Shown: positions 44,375 through 52,060, counted from the first letter of the stretch. The stretch: DNA of 64,000 nt from Candidatus Bathyarchaeota archaeon (GCA_026014725.1 JAOZHV010000052.1:1-64000), one strand, 5' to 3'. Numbers and translations are program-made. The notes: generated by a model not told the origin, from the letters alone.

Positions 44375-45250
44375 TTAACTCGTTTTCTGTTTGGCTACTA
44401 AAACCTCATTTAGGGTTTCCTTCATTTTTCTCGCATCAATATCTAAAATGGGCGATTCACAAATCATGGTTGGATGCAACCCAAAATCTGCAATAACTTC
44501 GGCAAGCATGCGGAAGTCTGGTCCGTAACGTTTCTCATCTAAAGTGTGATGGCGTTTTTCTCCTTGACTAGTGAACTCAATGGCTGAGAAGTGACAGTGC
44601 ATACCCCTGAGCGCTTCTGTTCCAAGCTGTTGTTCGACTTTCTCTGCTATTGCACGCATGTCCGCAGGGCTTTTGAATGCACCTTGATGCCGCGCGTGGA
44701 GGTGCCCCCAGTCGATTACAAGTTGTGTACCTTCCACTTCTTGGTTTATTGCGATGATCTCATCTATGCTGCCCACTTGAAACTTTCGCCCCATCGTCTC
44801 AGGACCAAGCTTGACTCTCAAACCAAGACTCCGCATTTCAGCACTGACCTCCTTTAGGGCATTAACACAAGTTTTGAAAGCGAACTCTTTTTCAAAACGC
44901 CCATAAAAGCCAGTGTGAAAAACCATAACGTACGCGCCCATCCAATCAGCAGCTGTGGCACCAGCAATTAAGCGCCGTTTACTTGCCTCCACAACATCCT
45001 TTTTTCCTGACAAGTTCACAAAATATGACCCATGCAAGCTGAGCCTAACATCGTTTTTACGTGCCTCTTCCCCCAGCTTTTCTGCGTCGTGCTGTTTAAT
45101 TTGCGGTTTTGGACCCCACCGGACAGCTTGGTACTCAAAAGCGTCCAGCCCTTCCGCGCGCAGCAGTTTCGGCACGTCTGCCATTGTCGCGCCCATAAGC
45201 CTAAACATCGGAGGAACCCCTGCTGGACCAAAACGAGTATGCTCAGCCAT
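44375..45250 (-). CDS. Endonuclease IV-like TIM-barrel metalloenzyme
   Basis: About 291 residues of the AP endonuclease 2/xylose isomerase-like family. Likely metal ligands occur in order: SLHGSYFV, VFHTGFYG, GPETMGRK, VIDWGHLHAR, MHCHFSAI and ICESPILD, the endonuclease IV pattern. It may repair abasic DNA, but sugar isomerase-like roles are possible. ATG 45250 is chosen for a strong GAGGAGGG ribosome site. Single gene. Confidence 0.85.
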   Translation of the reverse strand: MAEHTRFGPAGVPPMFRLMGATMADVPKLLRAEGLDAFEYQAVRWGPKPQIKQHDAEKLGEEARKNDVRLSLHGSYFVNLSGKKDVVEASKRRLIAGATAADWMGAYVMVFHTGFYGRFEKEFAFKTCVNALKEVSAEMRSLGLRVKLGPETMGRKFQVGSIDEIIAINQEVEGTQLVIDWGHLHARHQGAFKSPADMRAIAEKVEQQLGTEALRGMHCHFSAIEFTSQGEKRHHTLDEKRYGPDFRMLAEVIADFGLHPTMICESPILDIDARKMKETLNEVLVAKQKTS

Positions 45251-45308
45251 GTAATCCCTCCTCATTACTGTGATGTTCTCTTTTAAAAAGATACACTAGT
45301 CCACATAG

Positions 45309-46097
45309 CTATGGCCAAAAGAAACCGGATATGCTTGGAATAGGCACAAAGAAGCGCACATAAACAGCCACAGCAATAATCCCAATCGTGATTGCTAACA
45401 ATACGAAATCTCCGCGGTGCAACTGCAACAAGTACAGGTTGGTGCGTTTCTTCGCTGCGCCCCACGCGCGGGATTCCATGGCTTCTGCCAACTCAAGGCT
45501 TCGACGGATAGCACTAACAATCAGGGGTATTAAGACTGGTATATAGTTCCTTATTCTCTTGAGTAAGTTACCTTTTTCCAGTTCAAGACCTCGGGCTTTC
45601 TGTGCATCCATTATTGTTTGGGCTTCTTCTGCCAGAACGGGAACAAACCGCACTGCGGTTGTGAAGGCGAAAGCAAATTCGTAGGGCACACGCGACTCTT
45701 CCAGTGCTAAGCCTAAATGGTCTGGAGAGGTTGTTAGAAAGAAAACTGAGAAGGACTCAACAAGCACAACAAACCGTAAAGTCAGTGCAGACGCGTTTTC
45801 TATGTCAAAGGGAGTTAATTTGTATCCTGAAATGAAAAATGTGCTTGCAACGTTAATGATAAAGATGAATGCCGCAAGGAAAGTTGCTCCACGCAATGAG
45901 CGTAACCATTGCCTTTGAACCCGCGCTAAAAGGACAAAGGGTAATTGCATGAAGAAGAGCAACAGCAGAGGGATAACTTGGTAGAAGAGAATTGCAGCAA
46001 TGAAAATTGCTATGACATAGATGAATTTCACACGTGGGTCCAAGTTGTGAATTGGGGAGTAGACTTTTCTGAACTTTAAGCCTTCAAAAACACTCAT
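45309..46097 (-). CDS. ecfT: ECF transporter transmembrane subunit
   Basis: 262 residues with about five hydrophobic segments. EcfT carries two Ala-Arg-x type coupling helices: ALEESRVPYEFAFAFTTAVR and the MDAQKARGLELEKG/MESRAWGA regions are in place. It couples the two ATPases to a vitamin- or metal-binding S component. It overlaps the second ATPase by 4 bases. No S-component gene is adjacent, so this is a shared (group II) energizing module. Confidence 0.92.
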   Translation of the reverse strand: MSVFEGLKFRKVYSPIHNLDPRVKFIYVIAIFIAAILFYQVIPLLLLFFMQLPFVLLARVQRQWLRSLRGATFLAAFIFIINVASTFFISGYKLTPFDIENASALTLRFVVLVESFSVFFLTTSPDHLGLALEESRVPYEFAFAFTTAVRFVPVLAEEAQTIMDAQKARGLELEKGNLLKRIRNYIPVLIPLIVSAIRRSLELAEAMESRAWGAAKKRTNLYLLQLHRGDFVLLAITIGIIAVAVYVRFFVPIPSISGFFWP

Positions 46098-46921
46098 TGA
46101 CGTTGCACCCCTCCCTTGGCTTTCAGAATTGTCTCTTTAGCCTCGTATATGTCGATGATGTCCTTGGGGAAACCCAGCGGTGACAGCTTTGTAAAGATTT
46201 GCGCTATCTGGGGCAGAACAACCGAAGACATTTCCAACAAGGCAGGGTCGGTGAGAATGTCTTTGCCAGCTCCGTCTGCGACGATTTTGCCTTCCTTCAT
46301 GAGCACCACGCGGGGGTTGCATTCAGCTACAAACTCCACGTCATGAGTGACGATGACAACCGTTTTCTTTTGCGTTTGCATCTGCAGGATAAACTGGCGC
46401 AGTTTCTCTTTCTGCTCATGGTCTTGCCCAATCGTGGGTTCATCCAAAATCAGCATTTGCGGGTCCCAAGCCAGAACAGACGCCAATGCCACACGTTTCC
46501 GCTCGCCACCGCTAAGCAGAAAGGGTGAAGTCTTTCGGTACTGTTCTAGCGATAGAAGCTTTAGAGCCCAAGTAACCCGTTTCTCTATGACCTCTGGGTC
46601 CATGCCAAAATTTTTTAGAGCAAAGGCAATCTCCTCCTCCACTGTTTCGCTGAATAGTTGATTGTCTGGATTCTGGAAAACAAAGCCAACGTTTCTGGAT
46701 AAGGCTGCAACGCTTGACTTAGTAGTTTCAACGCCGTCTACGCGAACGCTTCCAGATGTAGGCTTTAGTAAGCCGTTGAAGTGTTTGACAAGGGTTGATT
46801 TTCCAGCGCCGTTCTGCCCCATTATAGCAGCAAAGTCGCCGTCATTAATAGTCAGTGAGACTCCTTTGAGGGCTTCAACCTTACTAGGATAAGAAAAATG
46901 AACATCCTCAACCACTATCAT
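46094..46921 (-). CDS. ecfA: ECF transporter ATP-binding subunit 1
   Basis: 275 residues. Walker A GQNGAGKST near residue 35, Q-loop FVFQNPDNQLF near 80, ABC signature LLSGGERKRVALA near 136, Walker B LILDEPTIGQDHE near 155, and a switch histidine in VIVTHDVEF. ATP hydrolysis drives substrate uptake through EcfT. Lies between the partner ATPase and EcfT with 4-base overlaps on both sides, so the three are translationally coupled. Confidence 0.94.
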   Translation of the reverse strand: MIVVEDVHFSYPSKVEALKGVSLTINDGDFAAIMGQNGAGKSTLVKHFNGLLKPTSGSVRVDGVETTKSSVAALSRNVGFVFQNPDNQLFSETVEEEIAFALKNFGMDPEVIEKRVTWALKLLSLEQYRKTSPFLLSGGERKRVALASVLAWDPQMLILDEPTIGQDHEQKEKLRQFILQMQTQKKTVVIVTHDVEFVAECNPRVVLMKEGKIVADGAGKDILTDPALLEMSSVVLPQIAQIFTKLSPLGFPKDIIDIYEAKETILKAKGGVQRQ

Positions 46922-47769
46922 TTAGGCGATAACGCCTCCAGCAATTGGTCAGCCAATTCTTCAGAAGACAGTGGCGTTGTGTTGCCTAGATTTAATCCAT
47001 CCTTCTTTAGCATCTGGTAGAGCAAGGTTGCTTTGGGGATTCCAACGCCTATTAGGCGGGTTTCGTCTGTGCTCAGAATGTCGCGTGGGTTACCTTCAAG
47101 GCGCACTTTTCCTTCATCCATAACTAGGAGGTGATTAGTGTATTTTGCTGTTAAATCCAAGCGGTGCTCTACAAGGATAACAGTTATTCCCTGTTCCCTG
47201 TTGAGATTATAGATTACCTCAAAGATTTTCTCCGCACTGAGCGGGTCAAGAAACGAAGTCGGTTCATCTAAAACTATGATTTCAGGTTGCATGGCTAAAA
47301 CCGCGGCAATCGCCACTCGTTGCTGCTGACCGCCTGAGATTTCGTGGGGTGAGCGTTCGCGGATGTCGTAGATGCCTGTTTGGTTTAGTGCCCAATCGAC
47401 TCTTCTGCGCATCTCATCTCTTGGAACGCCGTTGTTTTCTAAGCCGAAAGCGACATCTTTCTCGATGGATAACGCGAAAAGCTGATTTTCAGGGTTCTGG
47501 AATACTAAGCCAACATGCCTTGCCATTTCATAAGTATGATGTTCAAGTGGATTGATTCCTGCAACAGAAATTTCACCCTTTAGTTCTCCCTGATAGAAGT
47601 GTGGAATTAAGCTGTTGAAGCATCGGCACAAACTTGTCTTTCCACAGCCGCTTGGGCCTGTAATTAGGACAAACTCGCCCTTCTCCACCGTGATAGAAAC
47701 ATCTTTGATGGATGGTTTAGTTGCGCCCGGGTAAGTGTAGGTGAGGTTTTTGGTTTGGATTATTGCCAT
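46918..47769 (-). CDS. ecfA2: ECF transporter ATP-binding subunit 2
   Basis: 283 residues, paralog of the neighbouring ATPase. Walker A GPSGCGKTSL near 38, Q-loop FQNPENQLFAL near 90, signature ISGGQQQRVAIA near 145, Walker B IVLDEPTSFLDPLS near 165, and switch histidine in ILVEHRLDL. A C-terminal extension after residue 225 is typical of EcfA. First gene of the three-gene operon. Confidence 0.94.
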   Translation of the reverse strand: MAIIQTKNLTYTYPGATKPSIKDVSITVEKGEFVLITGPSGCGKTSLCRCFNSLIPHFYQGELKGEISVAGINPLEHHTYEMARHVGLVFQNPENQLFALSIEKDVAFGLENNGVPRDEMRRRVDWALNQTGIYDIRERSPHEISGGQQQRVAIAAVLAMQPEIIVLDEPTSFLDPLSAEKIFEVIYNLNREQGITVILVEHRLDLTAKYTNHLLVMDEGKVRLEGNPRDILSTDETRLIGVGIPKATLLYQMLKKDGLNLGNTTPLSSEELADQLLEALSPK

Positions 47770-47820
47770 GGTTTTTGTGCCTGTTCACCTTAACGTGAGA
47801 GTTTGCTCATTTAAGCGTAG

Positions 47821-48816
47821 CTACGCATTTTTGGTTATTTTCTGCTTTAAAAGAGAAAGACATTGTTTGAGTGCATCGTCGATTTTTCCTTTCCCGCTGA
47901 CGCCTGCCGCCATAGCGTGCCCGCCGCCTATGCCCTGCAAATATTCGCCAAGCGGTGTGGCGATGTCGGTTCCCAGATGTACTCCTGTTTGTTCATGAAA
48001 TTGGCGGATGGAACGTAGGCTCACTTCGATTTTGCCGTTTTTTTTGCCTGCGACAGCTGCCATGTGTGCGCCTAAGTCAACGAGGGCTTTTGCTGATGGG
48101 GCTTGGTAAGCGCTAACGTGTGAGAGGGCGATTATCCAGCCGTTGATTCTTATGATTTTGGCTCGTTTGCAGGCTTTGAGTTTGGCTAAGCGTTCTGAGG
48201 GGTCTATGGGCAGGGCGAACTGTGCTAGTGTTTGTTGTGCGTCTATGCCTTGTGCTACTAGTTTGGCTATGATTTCGAATGTTGGTGAGTTGGCTAAGGC
48301 GAAGTGTCTTGTGTCGAAGGCTATGCCTATGAATAGTGCTTTTGCTTCGTTGAGGGTTGGTGTGGTTTGTGCTTGGCTGAAGAGGTGGTAGATTAGTTCG
48401 CAGTTGGCTGCTGCTGTTTCGTTTATTATGCAGAGTTTGCAGATTTGTGTGGTTTCGGCGCTTGGGGCGTGGTGGTCGATGATTATTTTTGGTGAGGGTG
48501 AGTTTTTTATGGTGTCGGCGACTTCGTCTAGTTGTTCGATGGTGTTCATGTCTAGGAGTATTATGGTGTCGGCGGATTCGATGTTTGGTTTGAGGTTTAC
48601 GGTTATGGGCATTTGTTCTAGGAGTTGTTTAGATGGTTTGTTGATTCCTTGTGGGCATCCGATTTCGGTGATGACGTGGGGTAAAAATCGTTTTAGTAGT
48701 CCCTGTAAGCCGTATGCTGAGCAGATGGCGTCGGCGTCTGCGCTTCGGTGGCATAGTAAGAGTATAAAGTTGGCTTTTTGTTCTTTTAGGAGTGTGATTA
48801 GTTCTGTGAAGCTCAT
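47821..48816 (-). CDS. DHH-family phosphoesterase
   Basis: 331 residues, DHH/DHHA1 architecture of the RecJ/NrnA group, Mn-dependent. Motifs: CHRSADADAICSA near residue 25, LDMN near 90, IIDHHAPS (the DHH motif) near 115, and C-terminal GGGHAMAAGVSGKGK, the DHHA1 substrate site. Likely a nuclease or oligonucleotide/cyclic dinucleotide phosphodiesterase; the exact substrate is uncertain. It overlaps the DUF3194 gene by 4 bases. Confidence 0.9.
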   Translation of the reverse strand: MSFTELITLLKEQKANFILLLCHRSADADAICSAYGLQGLLKRFLPHVITEIGCPQGINKPSKQLLEQMPITVNLKPNIESADTIILLDMNTIEQLDEVADTIKNSPSPKIIIDHHAPSAETTQICKLCIINETAAANCELIYHLFSQAQTTPTLNEAKALFIGIAFDTRHFALANSPTFEIIAKLVAQGIDAQQTLAQFALPIDPSERLAKLKACKRAKIIRINGWIIALSHVSAYQAPSAKALVDLGAHMAAVAGKKNGKIEVSLRSIRQFHEQTGVHLGTDIATPLGEYLQGIGGGHAMAAGVSGKGKIDDALKQCLSLLKQKITKNA

Positions 48817-49100
48817 TTTAGTTTTCTCAAAAAGTTTTCAATTGCCTTGTGGGCTTCGTTTGTGGCTTGTTTGACTAAGGTTTGTGGGTTTATGTTTTTT
48901 GTTTGTGGTGATAGTTCAAGGTTGATTTCGACTGTTATGTTGATTGGTTTTGTTCCGTTTGCTTCTACGCTGATGTCTAGGCGTTCGATGTTTTTGTTTG
49001 GGACTTTGGAGAGGATGTGTTTTCTGGCTGCGTTTTCTGCTGTTTGGCATAAAGTTTCGATTTGCTCGGTGGTTAGTTCTGGGATGTCCAGTTCTACCAT
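48813..49100 (-). CDS. DUF3194 family protein
   Basis: About 95 residues, the archaeal DUF3194 family, which typically sits next to prefoldin beta. It is an alpha/beta protein (begins MVELDIPELTTEQIETL, ends with helices AHKAIENFLRKLK). No function is established; conserved linkage suggests a role in protein or ribosome quality control. It lies between prefoldin beta and the DHH gene, one operon. Confidence 0.82.
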   Translation of the reverse strand: MVELDIPELTTEQIETLCQTAENAARKHILSKVPNKNIERLDISVEANGTKPINITVEINLELSPQTKNINPQTLVKQATNEAHKAIENFLRKLK

Positions 49101-49116
49101 CAAGCGTTCGCCTTTT

Positions 49117-49491
49117 TTAGGAGGAGGGTTGACCTGCGACTGGGCTTAGGTCTTCTTGTAGTTTGGTTTGGGCTTCTTTGACTTGGCTGCGTACGCGTTC
49201 TTCTTGTCTTGCTAAAACGGTGCTTCTTGTTTCTAGGAGTTCTTTGCGGTCGATTAGGTCTTGGTTTACTTTTGGTTTTTCTGCTTTTACTAGTAGTGAG
49301 CCGACTGCTTTGTAGATGGTTGCGTTGTCGGCTGTTTTTTGTAACTCCGCTAGTGTTTGTTCTACTTCGGTTTTTTCCATTTCGACTTGTTGTTTTTGTG
49401 CGATGATTGTTTGTAGGGTTTGTTGGAGTTGTTGGAGTCTTAGGAGTCTTTCTTGGACGTTAGGTGGTAATTTTGAAAGTTCGTCGCTCAA
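49117..49491 (-). CDS. pfdB: Prefoldin beta subunit
   Basis: 124 residues. Two long coiled-coil arms (near 5-50 and 70-115) flank a beta hairpin (NATIYKAVGSLLVKA near 55-69), the classic prefoldin shape. It holds unfolded proteins for the thermosome. The alpha subunit is not in the window. The gene starts the operon with DUF3194 and the DHH phosphoesterase. Repeat block 1 copy E lies about 90 bases upstream. Confidence 0.93.
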   Translation of the reverse strand: MSDELSKLPPNVQERLLRLQQLQQTLQTIIAQKQQVEMEKTEVEQTLAELQKTADNATIYKAVGSLLVKAEKPKVNQDLIDRKELLETRSTVLARQEERVRSQVKEAQTKLQEDLSPVAGQPSS

Positions 49492-49580
49492 ATCTTTATC
49501 CTTCCGTATCCAGCATTACGGGGAGCTCTTAATTAAGTATTTCCGACTCTTTTTTTCTGTGGTTGTTGTTTGTGTGGTGG

Positions 49581-49618
49581 TTTGTTGCTTTGCGGTTGAC
49601 CCTATCCCCCTATTTAAA
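49581..49618 (-). repeat. Repeat block 1, copy E
   Basis: On the minus strand: TTTAAATAGGGGGATAGGGT, then CAACCGCAAAGCAACAAA. Nearly identical to copy B in its first 20 bases. It lies upstream of pfdB and points toward it. Confidence 0.82.
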
Positions 49619-49862
49619 GGGGTTTTTTTCTTGGTGTGAGTGTGGATGCAAAAGACCGCCGAAGAAATCGCAAGAACAGCAATTGGTTAGGACAATGTGT
49701 TTTGGGCGCTAGCATGGCCCATAGGGTTTTTTCTTTCGCCCGTCAGCTAAACCAAGCCTGAACGCGTCCTATAAACAATTTTGCGACTTAAAATAACGAT
49801 TAAAAATGGCTGATTATTGAAAGGAGCTTTCAACCGCTACGATAACAGTGTTGGGTTTGGCG

Positions 49863-49971
49863 TTTACTACGTACATGACGGTTGCGACCAAAAATTTACC
49901 ACGTACATTCCAACAGCCCTCCCTTGTACGTAGTAAACAAAGCCTGGAGCCCTTGCAATGTACGTAGTAAA
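49863..49971 (+). repeat. Quartet of 14-bp boxes, TACAT variant (locus 2a)
   Basis: TTTACTACGTACAT at 49863 and TTTACCACGTACAT at 49895, then the reverse complements TTGTACGTAGTAAA at 49924 and ATGTACGTAGTAAA at 49958. The forward-forward-reverse-reverse plan equals the other quartets, but the right half of each box is TACAT rather than ACCAT. Confidence 0.8.
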
Positions 49972-49974
49972 CAG

Positions 49975-50013
49975 GCTTTGCTCTGCCGCGAGCCCCCCTC
50001 CCCCTATAAAAAG
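49975..50013 (-). repeat. Repeat block 1, copy F
   Basis: On the minus strand: TTTTTATAGGGGGAGGGGGG, then CTCGCGGCAGAGCAAAGC. The most divergent copy, in which the ATAGGG part became AGGGGGG. It sits between two box quartets. Confidence 0.7.
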
Positions 50014-50026
50014 CAATTTGGACGGT

Positions 50027-50137
50027 TTTACTACGACCATCAAAGAGCCAACTGGGGCTGCCTTGGAGAATTTCACCACGACCATCCACGCGGGGCAATA
50101 TGCCGTAATGGTCGTAGTAGCGTACGGTCGCAGTAAA
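50027..50137 (+). repeat. Quartet of 14-bp boxes, ACCAT variant (locus 2b)
   Basis: TTTACTACGACCAT at 50027, TTCACCACGACCAT at 50072, then ATGGTCGTAGTAGC at 50108 and ACGGTCGCAGTAAA at 50124. The last two boxes are separated by 2 bases, exactly as in locus 1, where the same GCGTA junction occurs. Confidence 0.82.
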
Positions 50138-50174
50138 AAGTCAACATGCTAATGGCTTAAAAAACCGCCAATAG

Positions 50175-50228
50175 CACCTACCCCTCTATAGGTTTGTACA
50201 TAGAACCTCTAATAGGCTCCAAATATGC
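50175..50228 (-). repeat. Repeat block 2, copy 2
   Basis: CACCTACCCCTCTATAGG on the plus strand, then CATAGAACC and CTAATAGG, ending CAAATATGC. Inverted homolog of 16635-16688, at the same position relative to the box quartet. Confidence 0.8.
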
Positions 50229-50258
50229 TTGCTCCATAACGGTGCAGGGCGCAGATTT

Positions 50259-50332
50259 CACCTACCCCTCTATAGTTTCTGCATAGAATTCCTAATAGCA
50301 TCCAAATAGGATACTAATAGACGCCAAATAGG
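50259..50332 (-). repeat. Repeat block 2, copy 3 with tandem sub-repeats
   Basis: Starts CACCTACCCCTCTATAG, contains GCATAGAA, then two direct sub-repeats of about 22 bases (CTAATAGCATCCAAATAGG and CTAATAGACGCCAAATAGG). Copies 1 and 2 each have one such unit. Confidence 0.75.
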
Positions 50333-50341
50333 TTGGTGAGC

Positions 50342-50357
50342 TACGCAAAATTGCGTA
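50342..50357. promoter_or_regulatory. 16-bp palindrome upstream of the restriction-modification remnant
   Basis: TACGCAA-AA-TTGCGTA is a perfect 7-bp inverted repeat. It lies about 65 bases before the remnant start and may have been its operator. Confidence 0.4.
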
Positions 50358-50422
50358 CAACCTTCGCCCTTATACGGTTTAGAGGCAAAGTTTTATCTTT
50401 CAACACTTCGTATGGCTTTGAC

Positions 50423-50648
50423 ATGGATCGCAAGTTAGCATTAGAGCAAGTATCCGCTTTAGTGAATAAATACCAAGAAAATCAAAAATGGAAGGATTGC
50501 AAAGTATAATGAAGAAATGACAAAGAAGGACTTTATCCTTCCACTGTTTGAGGCTCTTGGCTGGAATACTTCAGATTCAGCTGAAGTCTCAGCAGAAGAG
50601 GGCGTCTCTGGCAAATTGTGCTGTACAAGATTTTTTGAGGGGCTTTGA
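50423..50648 (+). pseudogene. Broken N-terminal fragment of a restriction-modification enzyme
   Basis: The first frame reads MDRKLALEQVSALVNKYQEN and stops at TAA near 50507. One frame over, reading continues as YNEEMTKKDFILPLFEALGW, then SAEVSAEEGVSGK, and soon stops. The second part matches the N-terminal nuclease-domain start of type IIG/type I-like restriction enzymes, which normally read on to the catalytic aspartate region and a methyltransferase. Here there is a frameshift and everything beyond about 75 codons is lost. It is flanked by repeats and toxin-antitoxin genes, as expected of a decayed defence island. Confidence 0.75.
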
Positions 50649-50692
50649 ATAATTGTTAAATATACGTGAAAAGAATAGTGGAAGTGACTACT

Positions 50693-50905
50693 ATGACCTC
50701 TGAAGCTGAGCTTAAAGAAATTCGGAGTCTACTTTTAGAATTAAACAGGAAAGTGCAAGGGCTAAATGAATTAGTCGAAGAAAGACTAATCGGTTATGAA
50801 AAACCCACTAAAGACGACATTGCAGCTATAGAGGAATACGAAGCGGCAAAGCGAAACAAAAAGTTGTCCCTTGAACCTTTGAGTGAATTAACCAAAGGGA
50901 ACTAA
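50693..50905 (+). CDS. Antitoxin of a RelBE-type module
   Basis: 70 residues, mostly helical and charged. N-terminal helix TSEAELKEIRSLLLELNRK, then a longer linker and a C-terminal tail likely to wrap the toxin. It stops 3 bases before the RelE-like gene, the typical antitoxin-first order. ATG 50693 is preferred; an in-frame GTG at 50666 is possible. A TTAAATATA stretch at about 50655 may be the promoter. The DNA-binding fold is not obvious. Confidence 0.75.
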   Translation: MTSEAELKEIRSLLLELNRKVQGLNELVEERLIGYEKPTKDDIAAIEEYEAAKRNKKLSLEPLSELTKGN

Positions 50906-50908
50906 ACT

Positions 50909-51175
50909 TTGCCCAGATACAACGTTTTCATTGAAAGCAAAGCTAAAAAACAATTCAAAAAGATACCAAAAGACCAGCAAACACGCATCCTCACAGCGCT
51001 CAATACCCTAGAGACTGAGGGATTGTCAAACAAATTAGACATCAAGAAACTGCAGGGCTACAGGTACCACTACCGAATCAGAATTGGGAAACTTGTCAGA
51101 ATACGTTTTGAGCTTTCTGCAGACCGAACAATAATCGTTTACTCAATCTCTACACGCGAAAAAGCATACAAGTAG
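50909..51175 (+). CDS. relE: RelE-family toxin
   Basis: 88 residues. The RelE fold is readable: FIESKAKKQFKKIPKD at the start, LQGYRYHYRIRIGKLVRIRF in the centre and IIVYSISTREKAYK at the end. These basic and aromatic residues match mRNA-cleaving toxins. It follows its antitoxin by 3 bases. Likely an active module for stress or plasmid-like maintenance. Confidence 0.88.
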   Translation: MPRYNVFIESKAKKQFKKIPKDQQTRILTALNTLETEGLSNKLDIKKLQGYRYHYRIRIGKLVRIRFELSADRTIIVYSISTREKAYK

Positions 51176-51231
51176 CTAACTGTGAGTTAAACAGAAAGAA
51201 TTCTCTAAGCCGGCTGAACCGCAACAGAAGG

Positions 51232-51669
51232 TTACGTTTTATTTAGTGGGTCTTTTATTGTTAGGGTTGTGTTTTTGTAGGTTATTTTTTGGTGTTTTAG
51301 GAGTGTTTTGTCGTGGGTGTAGAGGGTTGGGGTTTTGTTTGATAAGCAGTTGGCGATTATGAGGGCGTCTCTTCCGCCGAGGTTATACTGGATGGATAAA
51401 TCAAGGGCTATTGTGCTGGTCTTTCTTGTTTGATTATAGAACTCAATGTAAGGGTTTCTTAGTAGCAGTTTTATTGCGTGTGCCGCCTCTTCCCGATGCC
51501 ATTTTTCAGCAAAAACCAAAACGTGATAGGCTTCGTGGATAACGGTTGGGTTTATTGCTGCCTTATTGTCTGGGGATAGGTTGAGCAGTAAATCATTTAG
51601 CAGTTTGTTCTCGGGATAATCCTCATCCAAGGCATAGCAGATGATGTTGGTGTCTAAGCCAACAATCAT
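51232..51669 (-). CDS. vapC: VapC toxin (PIN-domain ribonuclease)
   Basis: About 145 residues. PIN acidic residues: D in GLDTNIICYAL near 6, E in VIHEAYHVL near 50, D in GGRDALIIA near 105, and D in YTHDKTLLKH near 125. These coordinate Mg and cut RNA. The start ATG overlaps the antitoxin stop (ATGA), so the pair is translationally coupled. Confidence 0.9.
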   Translation of the reverse strand: MIVGLDTNIICYALDEDYPENKLLNDLLLNLSPDNKAAINPTVIHEAYHVLVFAEKWHREEAAHAIKLLLRNPYIEFYNQTRKTSTIALDLSIQYNLGGRDALIIANCLSNKTPTLYTHDKTLLKHQKITYKNTTLTIKDPLNKT

Positions 51670-51920
51670 TCTTCGCCCTTCCAAATGGACTTCATCTGCT
51701 CAGGTGTCCAATGCTCTGGTTTTCCTGTTCGCTTATGCTTGGATTTTATGACTTTACGCAGTTCTTCAACGGGGTCTTCTTTTTTGCCAGGCAACAGCAA
51801 AAAGCCTTCAGGGGTTCTTTTTATGGTTGCAATGTCACCTATTTCTTCTCGGATTTCTGCTGGTATGCAGATTCTGCCTTTGGAATCTACTTTTACATTG
51901 ACCTGCTCAACTAACTCCAC
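51666..51920 (-). CDS. vapB: VapB antitoxin (AbrB-type)
   Basis: About 84 residues from GTG 51920; a longer frame exists but its first residues are not family-like. The swapped-hairpin AbrB/MazE DNA-binding domain is VNVKVDSKGRICIPAEIRE, followed by a toxin-binding tail ending PEQMKSIWKGEE. It represses its own promoter with VapC. Direction is opposite to the RelBE module, with which it shares the 3' boundary region. Confidence 0.88.
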   Translation of the reverse strand: MELVEQVNVKVDSKGRICIPAEIREEIGDIATIKRTPEGFLLLPGKKEDPVEELRKVIKSKHKRTGKPEHWTPEQMKSIWKGEE

Positions 51921-52060
51921 ATTTATCCCACACCTATAGTGGGAAACGGATAGATTTAAAACTTCCCAAACCCCAGCCAACACCCCGAAAGAAGAACCGG
52001 GCAGGTTTGGTTCGATATGTTTTTTACGTTAAATCGTCATGCTATCTGTGTGAGCCCCGT

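Larger units (their letters stand above)
49492..50422. other. Non-coding accessory gap with composite repeat locus 2
   Basis: About 930 bases without a credible gene. It holds repeat block 1 copies E and F, two quartets of 14-bp boxes, two copies of repeat block 2 and a 16-bp palindrome, in that order up to 50357. Open frames through the repeats encode only the repeats themselves (for example Met-Val-Val-Val) and differ between loci. Confidence 0.75.

Noticed and set aside
49640-49676. Very short ORF near 49647 (MQKTAEEIARTAIG)
   Set aside because: Only 14 codons, no ribosome site and no conservation evidence; treated as chance.
49814-50098. ORFs through the box quartets on both strands
   Set aside because: Their translations are low-complexity repeats of Met-Val-Val-Val or Met-Tyr-Val-Val from the boxes, with no ribosome sites and several overlapping frames.
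49863-50137. CRISPR array
   Set aside because: The repeats are only 14 bp, occur in both orientations, have unequal spacers (2 to 31 bases), and no cas gene is present.
51921-51983. Longer N-terminus for VapB
   Set aside because: Residues before the GTG at 51920 are not found in AbrB-type antitoxins, and the domain starts directly after that GTG.
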